Shown here piece by piece: positions 16,749-28,473 of a stretch of DNA of 62,901 nt. The notes beneath the pieces are model-generated. The model saw nothing but the letters and a program-made list of their open reading frames with translations, was not told where the DNA came from and did not search any database. Each line of letters starts with the position of its first letter. The stretch's first letter is position 1. The stretch is from an uncultured delta proteobacterium (GTDB lineage: Bacteria > Desulfobacterota > Desulfovibrionia > Desulfovibrionales > Desulfovibrionaceae). The DNA lies in assembly GCA_900079685.1 (NCBI GenBank), contig LT599019.1, positions 529,966 to 592,866 of the forward strand, written 5' to 3'. Both the position numbers and the translations under genes were made by a program.

Positions 16749-18464
16749 ATGGCAAAATTACCCACACCCAACGAACTCATCGCCACGGGCAAGGCGGCCT
16801 TTCCCAAGGCCAACCTTACCGGCACCGGCTGGATGGACACCAAACCCGTGTTCAAACCCGGTTCCTACTGTTACCCGGCCAAGGAAGAGACCATGCGGGC
16901 TCTCGGCATGCCCAACCCGCACAACTGGTCGCCCGAGGCCGAGGACTGGAACCTGCCGGACGGCTGGGAGCGGATCATCCACGATGCCTTCGCGGACAGG
17001 CTCAAAAAATACCGCTCCCTGAAAATCTTCATGGACACCTGCGTGCGCTGCGGCGCCTGCGCGGACAAGTGCCACTTCTTCCTCGGCACCGGGGACCCCA
17101 AGAACATGCCCGTGCTGCGGGCGGAGCTCCTTCGCTCCGTGTACCGCAAGGACTTCACCACCGTGGGCAGGCTTCTCGGCAAGGCGGGCGGCGGCCGCTC
17201 CCTTGACCCGGACGTCATCAAGGAGTGGTTCTACTACTTCTACCAGTGTACCGAGTGCCGCCGGTGTTCGCTCTTCTGCCCCTACGGCATCGACACGGCG
17301 GAAATAACCATGATCGCGCGGGAGCTCCTGCACGAGGTCGGGCTCGGCATCCACTGGATCATGGACCCGGTTTTCAACTGCAACAGGACCGGCAACCACC
17401 TGGGCATCCAGCCCCAGGCCTTCAAGGAAATCGTCGAATTCCTGTGCGAGGACATTGAGACCATTACCGGCGTCTCCATCACCCCGCCCATCAACGAAAA
17501 GGGACACGAGATCCTGTTCATCGCCCCGTCCGGCGACGTGTTCGCGGACCCGGGCATCTACACCTTCATGGGCTATCTCATGCTCTTCCATGAGCTCGGC
17601 CTGGATTACACCTTGTCCACCTACGCCTCCGAAGGCGGCAACTTCGGCCTTTTCACATCAAGCGCCATGATGAAAAAGATCAACGCCAAGATGTATGCCG
17701 AGGCCGAGCGCCTGGGAGCCAAGTGGATTCTGGGCGGCGAATGCGGGCACATGTGGCGCGTGGTGCATCAGTATATGAACACCCTGAACGGCCCCACGCC
17801 AAAAAACATGGTCACCCCCAAAAGCCCCATCACGGGCACGGTCTTTGAAAACGCCGCGTCCACCAAAATGGTGCATATCGCGGAATTCACGGCCGACCTC
17901 GTCCGCCACGGCAAGCTCAACCTCGACCCGTCGCGCAACGATCACCTGACCGTGACCTTCCACGATTCCTGCAACCCCGCGCGGGCCATGGGCCTGCTGG
18001 AGGAACCGCGCGAGATCCTGCGGGCCGTGTGCAACAATTTCGTGGAAATGCCGGAAAACACTATCCGCGAGCAGACGTTCTGCTGCGGCGCGGGTTCCGG
18101 CCTGAACACCGACGAGATCATGGAACTCCGGATGCGGTCCGGCATGCCGCGCGGCAACGCGCTCCGGCACGTGCAGCTCACCCACGGCGTCAATCTGATG
18201 GCCTGCGTCTGCGCGCTTGACCGGGCAACCCTCCCGCCGCTCGCGGATTACTGGGCGCCGGGGGTCGCGATCTCCGGCCTGCACGAGTTGGTTGCCAACG
18301 CCCTGGTCATGAAGGGCGAGGGCAAACGCACCATGGACCTGCGCCAGGAAGACCTGCCCGGCGTTGCAGACGATGAGGAGGCGGACGCCGCCATAGGGCC
18401 GGACGCCACCATAGGGCCGGACGCCACCATAGGGCCGGACGCCACCATAGGGGAGGACGCGTAA
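16749..18464 (+). CDS. dsrK: DsrK, HdrD-like iron-sulfur subunit
   Basis: A 571-residue cytoplasmic iron-sulfur protein related to heterodisulfide reductase HdrD. Two [4Fe-4S] motifs occur (CVRCGACADKC and CTECRRCSLFCP). The CCG-type catalytic cluster region contains GGECGHMWR, HDSCNPARAMG and FCCGAGSG. It reduces the DsrC disulfide or trisulfide using electrons from DsrM. The last 25 residues are an acidic repeat tail (ATIGPD units) encoded by an 18-base tandem repeat, not typical of the family. The stop overlaps the dsrJ start (TAATG). Confidence 0.96.
   Translation: MAKLPTPNELIATGKAAFPKANLTGTGWMDTKPVFKPGSYCYPAKEETMRALGMPNPHNWSPEAEDWNLPDGWERIIHDAFADRLKKYRSLKIFMDTCVRCGACADKCHFFLGTGDPKNMPVLRAELLRSVYRKDFTTVGRLLGKAGGGRSLDPDVIKEWFYYFYQCTECRRCSLFCPYGIDTAEITMIARELLHEVGLGIHWIMDPVFNCNRTGNHLGIQPQAFKEIVEFLCEDIETITGVSITPPINEKGHEILFIAPSGDVFADPGIYTFMGYLMLFHELGLDYTLSTYASEGGNFGLFTSSAMMKKINAKMYAEAERLGAKWILGGECGHMWRVVHQYMNTLNGPTPKNMVTPKSPITGTVFENAASTKMVHIAEFTADLVRHGKLNLDPSRNDHLTVTFHDSCNPARAMGLLEEPREILRAVCNNFVEMPENTIREQTFCCGAGSGLNTDEIMELRMRSGMPRGNALRHVQLTHGVNLMACVCALDRATLPPLADYWAPGVAISGLHELVANALVMKGEGKRTMDLRQEDLPGVADDEEADAAIGPDATIGPDATIGPDATIGEDA
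18387..18458 (+). repeat. 18-base tandem repeat at the 3' end of dsrK
   Basis: Four contiguous 18-base units (GCCACCATAGGGCCGGAC; first unit with one change, last with changes in its end). They encode AAIGPD, ATIGPD, ATIGPD, ATIGED. The unit is a multiple of three, so copy-number change keeps the frame. Confidence 0.93.
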
Positions 18465-18880
18465 TGTACAACAGACGCTATATCATCCCCGGCATCGTGG
18501 CCTTTGTCGTCGCATGCCTGTTCCCGTTCCTGCTCAATGTCGCCGCCAAGCCCTACTCCCGCCCGGCCCTTGAGTTGCCGCAAGGAGAAAAGGCCTGCAT
18601 CGAGCCCACAAGCGTCATGCAGTCCGAGCACATGCGCATTCTGATCGAATGGCGCGACGCGGCCATCCGCGACGGCAAACGCAGCTACGTCGCCAGCGAC
18701 GGCAAAATCTGGGAGGCCAGCCTCCAGAATACCTGCATGAAATGCCACGCCAACCAGCAGCAGTTCTGCGGCTCCTGCCACGACGCCAACAGCGTGCGGC
18801 CGGATTGCTGGACCTGCCATGTCAAACCGGAAACGCCCGGCGCGAAACGCATTGCGGCAAACGGAGGGAAAATGCAATGA
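18464..18880 (+). CDS. dsrJ: DsrJ, periplasmic triheme cytochrome c
   Basis: A 138-residue protein with an uncleaved N-terminal anchor (YIIPGIVAFVVACLFPFLL) and three haem c sites: CMKCH, CGSCH and CWTCH. Cys45 (GEKACIEP) corresponds by position to the conserved Cys reported as an axial haem ligand in DsrJ. It receives or donates electrons on the periplasmic side together with DsrO and DsrP. It overlaps dsrK by one base and dsrO by four. Confidence 0.95.
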   Translation: MYNRRYIIPGIVAFVVACLFPFLLNVAAKPYSRPALELPQGEKACIEPTSVMQSEHMRILIEWRDAAIRDGKRSYVASDGKIWEASLQNTCMKCHANQQQFCGSCHDANSVRPDCWTCHVKPETPGAKRIAANGGKMQ

Positions 18881-19638
18881 AACGCCGCGATTTTCTGAAA
18901 ACAGCGGGGCTTGCCGCCGCTTCCCTCACCCTTGCCGCCCCGGCCGCGGCCCTGGCAAGCAGCGTATCCGGCTCCTTCGCCCGGAGCGAGGGCTCGCTTG
19001 CCGCCAAACGCTGGGCCATGGTTATCGACACCCGTAAAATGGCCTCCCCGGCCGCGCAGCAGCGGGTCATCACCGCCTGCCACGCGTGGCACAACGTCCC
19101 GTCCCTCACCGGCCCGCAAGAGGTGAAGTGGCTGTGGAGCGCGGCCTATGACGCGGCCTTCCCGGAGCAGGCACTGGACCTGCCGCCCAAAACCCTGGCG
19201 CAGCGCCCTTTCCTGCTTTTGTGCAACCACTGTGAAAATCCGCCCTGCGTGCGCGTGTGCCCGACCGGGGCCACCTTCAAACGCGAGGACGGCATCGTGG
19301 GCATGGACTACCACCGCTGCATCGGCTGCCGGTCCTGCATGTCCGGCTGCCCTTACGGCGCGCGCAGTTTCAACTTCACCGACCCGCAGCCGTATGTGAA
19401 AGAGCCCAACCTGGAATTCCCCATGCGCACGAGCGGGGTCGTTGAAAAATGCACCTTCTGCGTGGAACTCCTGAACAAGGGTAAACAGCCCTTGTGCGCG
19501 GCGGCGTCCGACGGCGGCATCCTGTTCGGCGACCTGGCCGACGCGAATTCTCCCGTCCGCAAGGCGCTGGAGAAAGGCATCGCCATCCGGCGCAAACCCA
19601 GCCTCGGCACCGGCCCTGGCGTTTATTACATTCTGTAG
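18877..19638 (+). CDS. dsrO: DsrO, periplasmic ferredoxin-like subunit
   Basis: A 253-residue protein with a twin-arginine signal (MKRRDFLKTAGLAAA) and ferredoxin cysteine clusters: CNHCENPPCVRVCPTGA, CIGCRSCMSGCPYGA and CTFCVELL. The start is the ATGA overlap with dsrJ. It probably moves electrons between DsrJ and the NrfD-like DsrP. The Tat signal predicts export as a folded cluster-loaded protein. Confidence 0.95.
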   Translation: MKRRDFLKTAGLAAASLTLAAPAAALASSVSGSFARSEGSLAAKRWAMVIDTRKMASPAAQQRVITACHAWHNVPSLTGPQEVKWLWSAAYDAAFPEQALDLPPKTLAQRPFLLLCNHCENPPCVRVCPTGATFKREDGIVGMDYHRCIGCRSCMSGCPYGARSFNFTDPQPYVKEPNLEFPMRTSGVVEKCTFCVELLNKGKQPLCAAASDGGILFGDLADANSPVRKALEKGIAIRRKPSLGTGPGVYYIL

Positions 19639-19649
19639 GAGGCCGTGCC

Positions 19650-20813
19650 ATGATGGAAAAACTCCTCCAAAGCTCCTCCGCCTTCAAAGCCTGGATCGCC
19701 GGTCTGCTCCTCCTGGTGCTCGCCGGCACGGTTGCCTACGTGTGCCAGCTCGTTTACGGCCTCTCCGTGACCAACCTCTCCCGCGACGTGTCCTGGGGCT
19801 TTTACATCGCCCAGTTCTCCTTCCTGGGGGGGGTGGCGGCCTCCACCCTTATTCTGCTGATTCCCACGTATTTCCACGGGTTCGCCCCGTTCCGCAAAAT
19901 ACTCATCTGCAGCATGTTCATGGCCGTGGCCGCGACCGTCATGGCGCTCCTCTTCATCATCGTGGACCTGGGCCAGCCGCAGCGGGCGCTCAACGTCATC
20001 CTGCACCCCTCGCCGTCCTCCCTGATGTTCTGGGACATGGTCACGCTCAACGCCTACCTCATCCTGAGCATCGTCATCGGCTGGGTCAGCCTGGAATGCG
20101 AGAAAAACGGCCTTGAGCCGCCCAAGTGGATCACCACCATGATCTACGTTCTCGCGATCGCGGCCCTTTCCACCCGCATCGTGGGCGCGTTCCTGTTCTC
20201 CGGCCTGCCGGGCAGGCACTACTGGCTGACGGCCATCCTGGCGCCCCGCTTCCTGGCCTCCGCCTTTTCCGCCGGGCCCGCGCTGCTCCTTCTCATGGTC
20301 TTCATCCTGCGCCGCCTGACCGGGTTCGACCCCGGCAAACAGGCCGTGCGGAGCCTGGCCATGATTACGGCCTATGCCATGGCCGCCAACGTGTTCTTCT
20401 TCCTGCTGGAACTTTTCACCGCGTTTTACAGCCAGGTTCCCGGCCACATGCACGCGTTCACGTATCTCTTCTCCGGCCACGGCGGCCACGGCGCCTGGAT
20501 CAACGGCTGGATGTGGTTCGCGGTGTTCGCGGCGCTGTTCAGCCTGGCGCTCCTCATCCCGCCGGGATTCCGCGACAACGAGAATATCCTGCCCTTTGCC
20601 CTGGTGCTGGTCGTTATCGCCAACTGGATCGACAAGGGCCTTTCCTTCATGATCGGCGGGTTTACCCCCAACCCCTTCGGCACGGTGACGGATTACTACC
20701 CCTCCCTCGCGGAAGTCGCCATCGGGATCGGCATTTTCGCCATCGGGCTGGCGATCCTTTCCTGCCTGTGGAAAATCGTTCTGGACGTCAAGAAGGACGC
20801 CGGTACCTGGTAG
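19650..20813 (+). CDS. dsrP: DsrP, NrfD-like integral membrane subunit
   Basis: A 387-residue polytopic protein of the NrfD/PsrC family with about ten helices. Family-typical features are DVSWGFYIAQFSFLGGVAAS in the N-terminal half and VDLGQPQRAL in helix 3. It binds menaquinone and connects it to DsrO. TAGGAGG precedes the ATG; the second ATG at 19653 is equally possible. It closes the operon, followed by a strong terminator. Confidence 0.95.
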   Translation: MMEKLLQSSSAFKAWIAGLLLLVLAGTVAYVCQLVYGLSVTNLSRDVSWGFYIAQFSFLGGVAASTLILLIPTYFHGFAPFRKILICSMFMAVAATVMALLFIIVDLGQPQRALNVILHPSPSSLMFWDMVTLNAYLILSIVIGWVSLECEKNGLEPPKWITTMIYVLAIAALSTRIVGAFLFSGLPGRHYWLTAILAPRFLASAFSAGPALLLLMVFILRRLTGFDPGKQAVRSLAMITAYAMAANVFFFLLELFTAFYSQVPGHMHAFTYLFSGHGGHGAWINGWMWFAVFAALFSLALLIPPGFRDNENILPFALVLVVIANWIDKGLSFMIGGFTPNPFGTVTDYYPSLAEVAIGIGIFAIGLAILSCLWKIVLDVKKDAGTW

Positions 20814-20831
20814 ACACGCATCAAGCAACAC

Positions 20832-20870
20832 GACACAAAAGGGCCTGCCGGCGGCAGGCCCTTTTGTGTC
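20832..20870 (+). terminator. Terminator of the dsrMKJOP operon
   Basis: An 18-base perfect stem beginning GACACAAAAGGGCCTGCC, with a GGC loop and an internal TTTT near the 3' side. It lies between convergent genes, so it can serve both strands. Confidence 0.85.
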
Positions 20871-20892
20871 GGCGCCATTTCTTTCCTTACCC

Positions 20893-23514
<2,622 letters not shown>

Positions 23515-23895
23515 GCAAACCCCTTTGCCTCCGGCAAACTCGGAGAACACTGAACTATCCATTGCATACCACAAAATGATTGTCATGGACAAGCGCTGTC
23601 ATCTTTTGGCGCAACATAATAAAACCGATAACAGCTTATTTTTCTGGGATGCTTCGGACGGCGCGGCTGCGGGAAGGCGCGCGCGGGCAGAAAAACCGGG
23701 ACAGCCCGCCCGGGAAAAGGAAAAACTATAGGCAGGGCGGACGGCTTGGACCTGTTCCGAGCGGTTCCGGGCATACCGGGGCGCAACCGGAAGAATCGAA
23801 GAACGCTCCACGCCCTTGACTGCAGGCCGTTTCATGCGCATAGCTGAACTGTCGCTCTTGCTCCACACGATAGACAACAGGAAACAGCATCCAGA
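23515..23895. other. Divergent intergenic region
   Basis: Up to 380 bases between the hybrid kinase (minus) and a membrane protein gene (plus), less if the kinase starts further upstream. It contains TTGACT at 23816 as a possible -35 for the plus-strand gene, with a poor -10. I see no RNA gene or strong repeat. Confidence 0.5.
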
Positions 23896-24681
23896 ATGAC
23901 AGAAAACCGGAAAAAAGGCGCAGCGGAAAAAACCTCGGGGACCTCGCCCGTCCGCCGCTCCGACTATTGGACCAGCGTGATAGTCCTGGTCTTTGTCGCC
24001 GCCTTTTTCATCACCATCGCCGCCGTGTGTTACGGTATCATCGTCACGCCGCCCCCGGTTCCGGGCGTCATCCCGACGATGGCCTTCCCCTGGATCGGCT
24101 GGTTTGCCGCTCTGCTCGTTGCCACGGCGGTGATTGTCGGCTTTGCGCAGTATATGGCCGGGAAACACTCCCCCGGGGAAGAAGCGGACGACAAGGCCGA
24201 AAAAGCCTGGGCCTCCCAATTGCCGGAACACGCCCTGCGGGTGTACCGCTTCATCAAGGACGCGCCGCTCTTCATGGTCTGTTTCGCGTTCATCGCGCTC
24301 GGCGCGACGCTCCTGGTCATTGACGGAGCGTTCACCCTTGTCTCCGGAATCGTACTCGCCCTTATCCCCTACGCGCCCTATTTCATCGGCGCCATAACCG
24401 CCTTTGCCGTCGCCATAGCCGCGCTCATGGCCTGGTTCCGCCATGCCAACAACAGACTGGCCGCTGAATACGCCTTCCGGCGGGAGGTCATGGAAAAAAC
24501 CGGCGTCATCCTGCTGGACGATAAAGGCAAGGCCATCCTGCCGCCGGGCGGTGGCCGCGACCGCTACGCCATAGGCTCCGTTAAGGAAATTGCCGCCGAT
24601 GACGGCCCGGTGCTGGAAGCCGAGCCGGTAAAAGCCCTGCCGGAAGGCGAAGACAGCGGCAAGGCCGTCCCGCCCTCCTGA
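23896..24681 (+). CDS. Membrane protein of unknown function (four predicted helices)
   Basis: A 261-residue protein with a charged N-terminus, two pairs of hydrophobic segments (about residues 27-50, 58-80, 130-155 and 157-180) and a soluble, acidic C-terminal tail of about 75 residues (VMEKTGVILLDDKGKAILPP, then Glu/Ala-rich). The first two helices flank a proline-rich turn (VTPPPVPGVIP). I recognise no family. It converges with the ankyrin-like lipoprotein gene, which starts its own transcript, so function cannot be read from context. Confidence 0.7.
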   Translation: MTENRKKGAAEKTSGTSPVRRSDYWTSVIVLVFVAAFFITIAAVCYGIIVTPPPVPGVIPTMAFPWIGWFAALLVATAVIVGFAQYMAGKHSPGEEADDKAEKAWASQLPEHALRVYRFIKDAPLFMVCFAFIALGATLLVIDGAFTLVSGIVLALIPYAPYFIGAITAFAVAIAALMAWFRHANNRLAAEYAFRREVMEKTGVILLDDKGKAILPPGGGRDRYAIGSVKEIAADDGPVLEAEPVKALPEGEDSGKAVPPS

Positions 24682-24704
24682 CAAGCACCCTATGGTGCTG
24701 CCCT

Positions 24705-26102
24705 TCAGCGGATCTTGAATGCAACCCCCTTTTCTTCCAGCACGGCTTGCAGCGCTTCCGGCTCCGGACCGTCTGCGGCAACGGACAGCGTACGGTCACC
24801 GGAGAGCGCCCCCCTTTCGAGCAGCGTGCGCACGGGCGCGGCGTACCCCATTGTGACGGCGTACCGCAATGCGGCGCTCCCGCTTTCGCCGCCGACGTAA
24901 ACATGATCCGCGAGATACTGGATGATCTTCGCGTCATGCCCCATCTTCCAGGAGGCCACGGACATGATATTGTTGCTGGCCCGTGAGTCCTCCCGCGAGC
25001 AGTCCGCCCCCTTTGCGACAAGCGCCCAAAACAGATCGGCATCGGCCTTTTTCAATGCGGCTTTCAGCATTTCCATGCCGGTGGTTCCGTCCTTGGGCAG
25101 CCCGTTGGTCCGCCGCAGCAGCGTTTCGAGGACCGTCATATTGCCGGTCCCGCAGGCGGCGACCAGCGCTTTGCCCGCGTTTTTGCCGTTCAGGGGAACC
25201 GTCTTGGCGAGGTGCAGCAGCACGGCCGCGTCATCAACCGGCGCATCGGCGGCAACGGCCATGAGGGTGTTGTTGCCGTCGCCATCGACCAAGGAATTTT
25301 CCAGCCCCTTGCCGGTCAGTAGCCAGAAGGTCTCGGGGCTGCGAGCCCGCAAGGCCGCGGCAAGCAATTCGAGCCGCCCGTCGGCATCGGCGGGCAGCAC
25401 CGCGCCGCGTTCCAGCAGAAACGCCGCGGCGGACGCCTTCCCTCCCTGCACCGCGCTCTTGAGCGGATACTCCTTCCCGACCGCGCAGGCGGCGGACGTT
25501 CCCGGCAGGCCGAGGCAGTATTCCAGCATGGAGGTATCTTTCATCATCCGCGCGAGCCATATCATCGATTCGCACCGCGCCTTGGACGAGCAGCGCGCGA
25601 GCAGTATCCGGCTTATTTCCGGGTCAGACCCCGGCGAGCAAACATACTGCGCCACATTGACCGTATCCGGGTCGGCCCCGGCGTCGATAAGGGCCGTCAC
25701 CACCGCCGGGTACGGCGTGTTCCGCACGGCAACCTGCAAAGGGTACATGGGCGCGTGGTCATCCACGGACGACATGGGGATGAACACGCTCTGCACGGAC
25801 TTTACCTTGCCATCCAGCGCCGCCAAAAAACCGGTTCCCTCGGTATTCGCGGCGTAGTAGCGCTCGGTGTAATACTCGTCCGCGAGCGAGCGCGAGCCGA
25901 TGGCTTTTTTGACCTCTTCCACCGTGGCGGTCTGGTAAAACTCCGGTGAATACAGGTCGCCGGGCGGGAGCTGGATGGCGCGGACATGGTTCACCCCGTC
26001 GGCCACAAGGCCGCAGCCGGACATAGCCGTGACCAGCACGAACAGTATGGCCCAGAGTACGATGCGGATGGCGCGGTTTTTTTTCTGGCGTGAGCGGTAC
26101 AT
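24705..26102 (-). CDS. Ankyrin-like repeat lipoprotein
   Basis: A 465-residue protein with a lipoprotein signal ending TAMSGC (Cys30). The rest is a string of roughly 33-residue helix-pair repeats of ankyrin type (for example YPAVVTALIDAGADPDTVN; AAVRTLLERGALSGD). It probably sits on the inner or outer membrane facing the periplasm and binds proteins. AAAGGGG precedes the ATG. A strong promoter and a perfect palindrome lie directly upstream, so its expression appears individually controlled. Confidence 0.82.
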   Translation of the reverse strand: MYRSRQKKNRAIRIVLWAILFVLVTAMSGCGLVADGVNHVRAIQLPPGDLYSPEFYQTATVEEVKKAIGSRSLADEYYTERYYAANTEGTGFLAALDGKVKSVQSVFIPMSSVDDHAPMYPLQVAVRNTPYPAVVTALIDAGADPDTVNVAQYVCSPGSDPEISRILLARCSSKARCESMIWLARMMKDTSMLEYCLGLPGTSAACAVGKEYPLKSAVQGGKASAAAFLLERGAVLPADADGRLELLAAALRARSPETFWLLTGKGLENSLVDGDGNNTLMAVAADAPVDDAAVLLHLAKTVPLNGKNAGKALVAACGTGNMTVLETLLRRTNGLPKDGTTGMEMLKAALKKADADLFWALVAKGADCSREDSRASNNIMSVASWKMGHDAKIIQYLADHVYVGGESGSAALRYAVTMGYAAPVRTLLERGALSGDRTLSVAADGPEPEALQAVLEEKGVAFKIR

Positions 26103-26117
26103 GGCATTCCCCTTTAC

Positions 26118-26141
26118 AACTACATAAATAGTTATGTAGTT
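26118..26141 (-). promoter_or_regulatory. Palindromic operator candidate
   Basis: AACTACATAA and TTATGTAGTT form a perfect 10-base inverted repeat with a 4-base spacer. It begins two bases downstream of the -10 box of the lipoprotein promoter, so a bound repressor would block the start of transcription. It is AT-rich in a GC-rich chromosome. Confidence 0.7.
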
Positions 26142-26143
26142 AT

Positions 26144-26172
26144 TAAGTACCGGTATCGCTCCTTTCTGTCAA
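26144..26172 (-). promoter_or_regulatory. Sigma70-type promoter of the ankyrin-like lipoprotein gene
   Basis: On the minus strand, a consensus -35 TTGACA (26167-26172) and -10 TACTTA (26144-26149) are separated by exactly 17 bases. Confidence 0.7.
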
Positions 26173-26193
26173 GACGGAAAAAGATGCAAAAGA

Positions 26194-26219
26194 AGGCGAC
26201 CGGCATATGCCGGTCGCCT
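26194..26219 (-). terminator. Terminator of the rpsF-dnaB operon
   Basis: A perfect palindromic stem of 13-base arms beginning AGGCGACCGG, followed on the minus strand by TCTTTTGC. It lies 30 bases after the dnaB stop. Confidence 0.8.
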
Positions 26220-26248
26220 GAGGCGTTTTCCTGAAATTCCGGGGCTGC

Positions 26249-27685
26249 CTACATCCCTTCGGACGGCCCGTGCGGGGCGATGTCCTCAAAGGCGGTGTAG
26301 GAGGGAATGTACATCAGGCGCACGGTGCCCACCGGCCCGTTGCGCTGTTTGCCGATGATGATCTCCGCCTCGTCCATGGCGGGCCGGTCCACGCCCTTGG
26401 GCAGGTAGGCGGCGTCGCGGTAGATGAACATGATGATGTCCGCGTCCTGCTCGATGGCGCCGGATTCGCGCAGGTCCGACAGCATGGGCCGCTTGTCCGC
26501 GCGCTCTTCCACTTTGCGGTTGAGCTGGGAGAGGGCGATGACGGGCACGTTCAGCTCTTTGGCCAGAGCCTTGAGGCTGCGGGAAATTTCCGAGATTTCC
26601 AGTTCGCGCGAATCCACCCGGCGGGAGGAGCGCATGAGCTGCAAGTAATCCACCACGACCATGCCGATCCCGTGCTCGGATTGCAGGCGGCGGGTGCGCG
26701 CGCGCAACTCCAGCGGGGTCAGGGCCGGCGTGTCGTCAATGAAGATGGGCGCGGCGGAAAGCGCCCCGGCGGCGGCGTGCAGGTTTTGCCAGTCGCTCTC
26801 CTGGAGAAAGTTCTTGCGCAGCCGGGAAAGATCCACCTTGCCCCAGGCGCAGAGCATGCGCTGCATAAGCTGCTCCATGCTCATTTCCAGGGAGTAGACG
26901 ACGACCGGCACGTTGCCCCAGACCGCCGCGCGCATGGCGAGGTTCAGCACGAAGGCCGTCTTGCCCATGGCGGGCCGGGCCGCCACGATGATGAGGTCCG
27001 AAGGCTGGAGCCCTGCGGTCATCATATCCAGGTGGGTGTACTTGGTGGGCACGCCGGTAATCATGTCGTTCCGGTCCATGCGGTTGGCCAGGTCTTCAAA
27101 GACCTTGGTCGCCAGCTCCTTGGCGCTGCGGACCGTTTTCCCCGCCGTGCGGTTGGAGATGGCGAAAACCGCCTGTTCCGATTCGTCCAGCAGTTCGTTG
27201 ACCGGGACGGTCGTGTCGAAGCAGCGGCCGATAATGTCCGAGCAGGAAGAAATAAGGGACCGGGCCAGGGATTTGTCGCGGACCATCTTCGCGAAGTATT
27301 CCACGTTGGCCGTGGAAATCGCGGAGTTCATGAGTTCCCCGAGATAGGCAGCCCCGCCCGCGCGCTCCAGCTTGGATTGGTTTTTCAGGTGCGCGGCCAC
27401 AGTGGCGAGGTCGATCGGCGCGGCGGCGGTGGAGAGATCCAGAAAAGCGGTGTATATGTCCCGGTGCGCGGGCATATAAAAATCGTCGGCGGACAAGGTT
27501 CCCACCAGGGGGTTCAACGCGTCCGGCTTAATAAAAATCCCCCCGAGCACGGCCTGTTCGGCCTCAACGCTGTGGGGGGGAACCTGGCGCAGCACGTCAG
27601 CCGAGGAAGCCTCGGCCGAGGCGGCCTTTTTCCTGCTCCCCCGGCGAACCGGGGGAGCGTCGTTTTCATTGTTCAGACTGGACAT
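26249..27685 (-). CDS. dnaB: Replicative DNA helicase
   Basis: A 478-residue DnaB. The N-terminal collar domain (PPHSVEAEQAVLGGIF) is followed by the RecA-like ATPase with Walker A (ARPAMGKTAF), the YSLEMSMEQLMQR helix, Walker B (VVVDYLQLM) and LSQLNRKVEERADKRP plus an arginine-finger region. It unwinds DNA at the fork as a hexamer. The start overlaps the end of rplI by 20 bases, as often seen in the rpsF-rpsR-rplI-dnaB order. There is no intein. Confidence 0.97.
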   Translation of the reverse strand: MSSLNNENDAPPVRRGSRKKAASAEASSADVLRQVPPHSVEAEQAVLGGIFIKPDALNPLVGTLSADDFYMPAHRDIYTAFLDLSTAAAPIDLATVAAHLKNQSKLERAGGAAYLGELMNSAISTANVEYFAKMVRDKSLARSLISSCSDIIGRCFDTTVPVNELLDESEQAVFAISNRTAGKTVRSAKELATKVFEDLANRMDRNDMITGVPTKYTHLDMMTAGLQPSDLIIVAARPAMGKTAFVLNLAMRAAVWGNVPVVVYSLEMSMEQLMQRMLCAWGKVDLSRLRKNFLQESDWQNLHAAAGALSAAPIFIDDTPALTPLELRARTRRLQSEHGIGMVVVDYLQLMRSSRRVDSRELEISEISRSLKALAKELNVPVIALSQLNRKVEERADKRPMLSDLRESGAIEQDADIIMFIYRDAAYLPKGVDRPAMDEAEIIIGKQRNGPVGTVRLMYIPSYTAFEDIAPHGPSEGM

Positions 27686-28199
27686 CGCCGGCAGCCGGAG
27701 CGTCTACAGCGGCGGGAGCGGCGGGCTGAGCCGGCTCGTCGTCATAGACGGGGTGCTCTTCGGGCTGAACCTTGATGGTGAGTTCCGCCAGAACGTCGGC
27801 ATGGAGCCGGACGCGGACGGGGAATTCGCCGACGGTTCTGATAGGCGCGTCGATGATGACCCGGCGGCGGTCGATTTCGATGCCCTTGGCGGCCAAGGCG
27901 TCGGCAATAACTGCGCTGGTGACGGAGCCGTACAGTTTGTTGTTTTCGCCCACCCGCATGGTGATGGTGATATCCGCATTCTTGATGCGGCCGCCCAGTT
28001 CCCCGGCGGCGGCGCGGAGCGCGTCCATTTCCGCCTGCAGTTTTTTGCGCTCAAGCTCGAACACCTTGAGGTTGGCTTTGGTCGCGGGCATGGCCATGCC
28101 CTGGGGAAGAAGGTAGTTGCGGCCGTAACCGGGCCTCACGGTGACAACGTCGCCGAGGCGGCCCAGATTTTCCACGTCTGCTCTGAGAATTACTTGCAT
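27666..28199 (-). CDS. rplI: Ribosomal protein bL9
   Basis: A 177-residue bL9 with the N-terminal domain MQVILRADVENLGRLGDVVTVRPGYGRNYL, which binds 23S rRNA, a connecting helix and the C-terminal domain. About 25 extra Pro/Ala/Asp-rich residues follow the usual 150-residue body. TAGGAGG lies before the ATG. It is third in the rpsF-rpsR-rplI-dnaB operon. Confidence 0.97.
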   Translation of the reverse strand: MQVILRADVENLGRLGDVVTVRPGYGRNYLLPQGMAMPATKANLKVFELERKKLQAEMDALRAAAGELGGRIKNADITITMRVGENNKLYGSVTSAVIADALAAKGIEIDRRRVIIDAPIRTVGEFPVRVRLHADVLAELTIKVQPEEHPVYDDEPAQPAAPAAVDAPAAGDVQSEQ

Positions 28200-28208
28200 G
28201 GCGACCTC

Positions 28209-28472
28209 CTAGAGCACGCTTTTCTTTTTCACGTCACTGGCGTGCGCGGCGGTGTAGATCATAAGCGCCATCTGGCGCGAGCGTTTGATCTGCACGGTCA
28301 GGCGGCGCTGATGGAAAGCGCAGGTGCCGGTGATGCGGCGGGCAATGATCTTGCCGCGCTCGGTGACGAAATCGCGCAGAATGTCAACGCGCTTGTAATC
28401 CAGGGGCAGGTCCTTGTCCGCGCAGAAACGGCAGAACTTGCGGCGCGGGGTGAATTTTTTCTTAAAGGCCAT
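28209..28472 (-). CDS. rpsR: Ribosomal protein bS18
   Basis: An 87-residue small-subunit protein starting [20 protein letters not shown], with the conserved [17 protein letters not shown] and [16 protein letters not shown] segments. The CRFC pair could bind zinc, as in Cys-containing S18 forms. AGGAGG lies nine bases upstream, and the gene begins one base after the rpsF stop. Confidence 0.96.
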   Translation of the reverse strand: MAFKKKFTPRRKFCRFCADKDLPLDYKRVDILRDFVTERGKIIARRITGTCAFHQRRLTVQIKRSRQMALMIYTAAHASDVKKKSVL

Positions 28473-28473
28473 C

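Noticed and set aside
18387-18458. CRISPR-like array
   Set aside because: The repeats are contiguous without spacers, are 18 bases long and lie inside dsrK.
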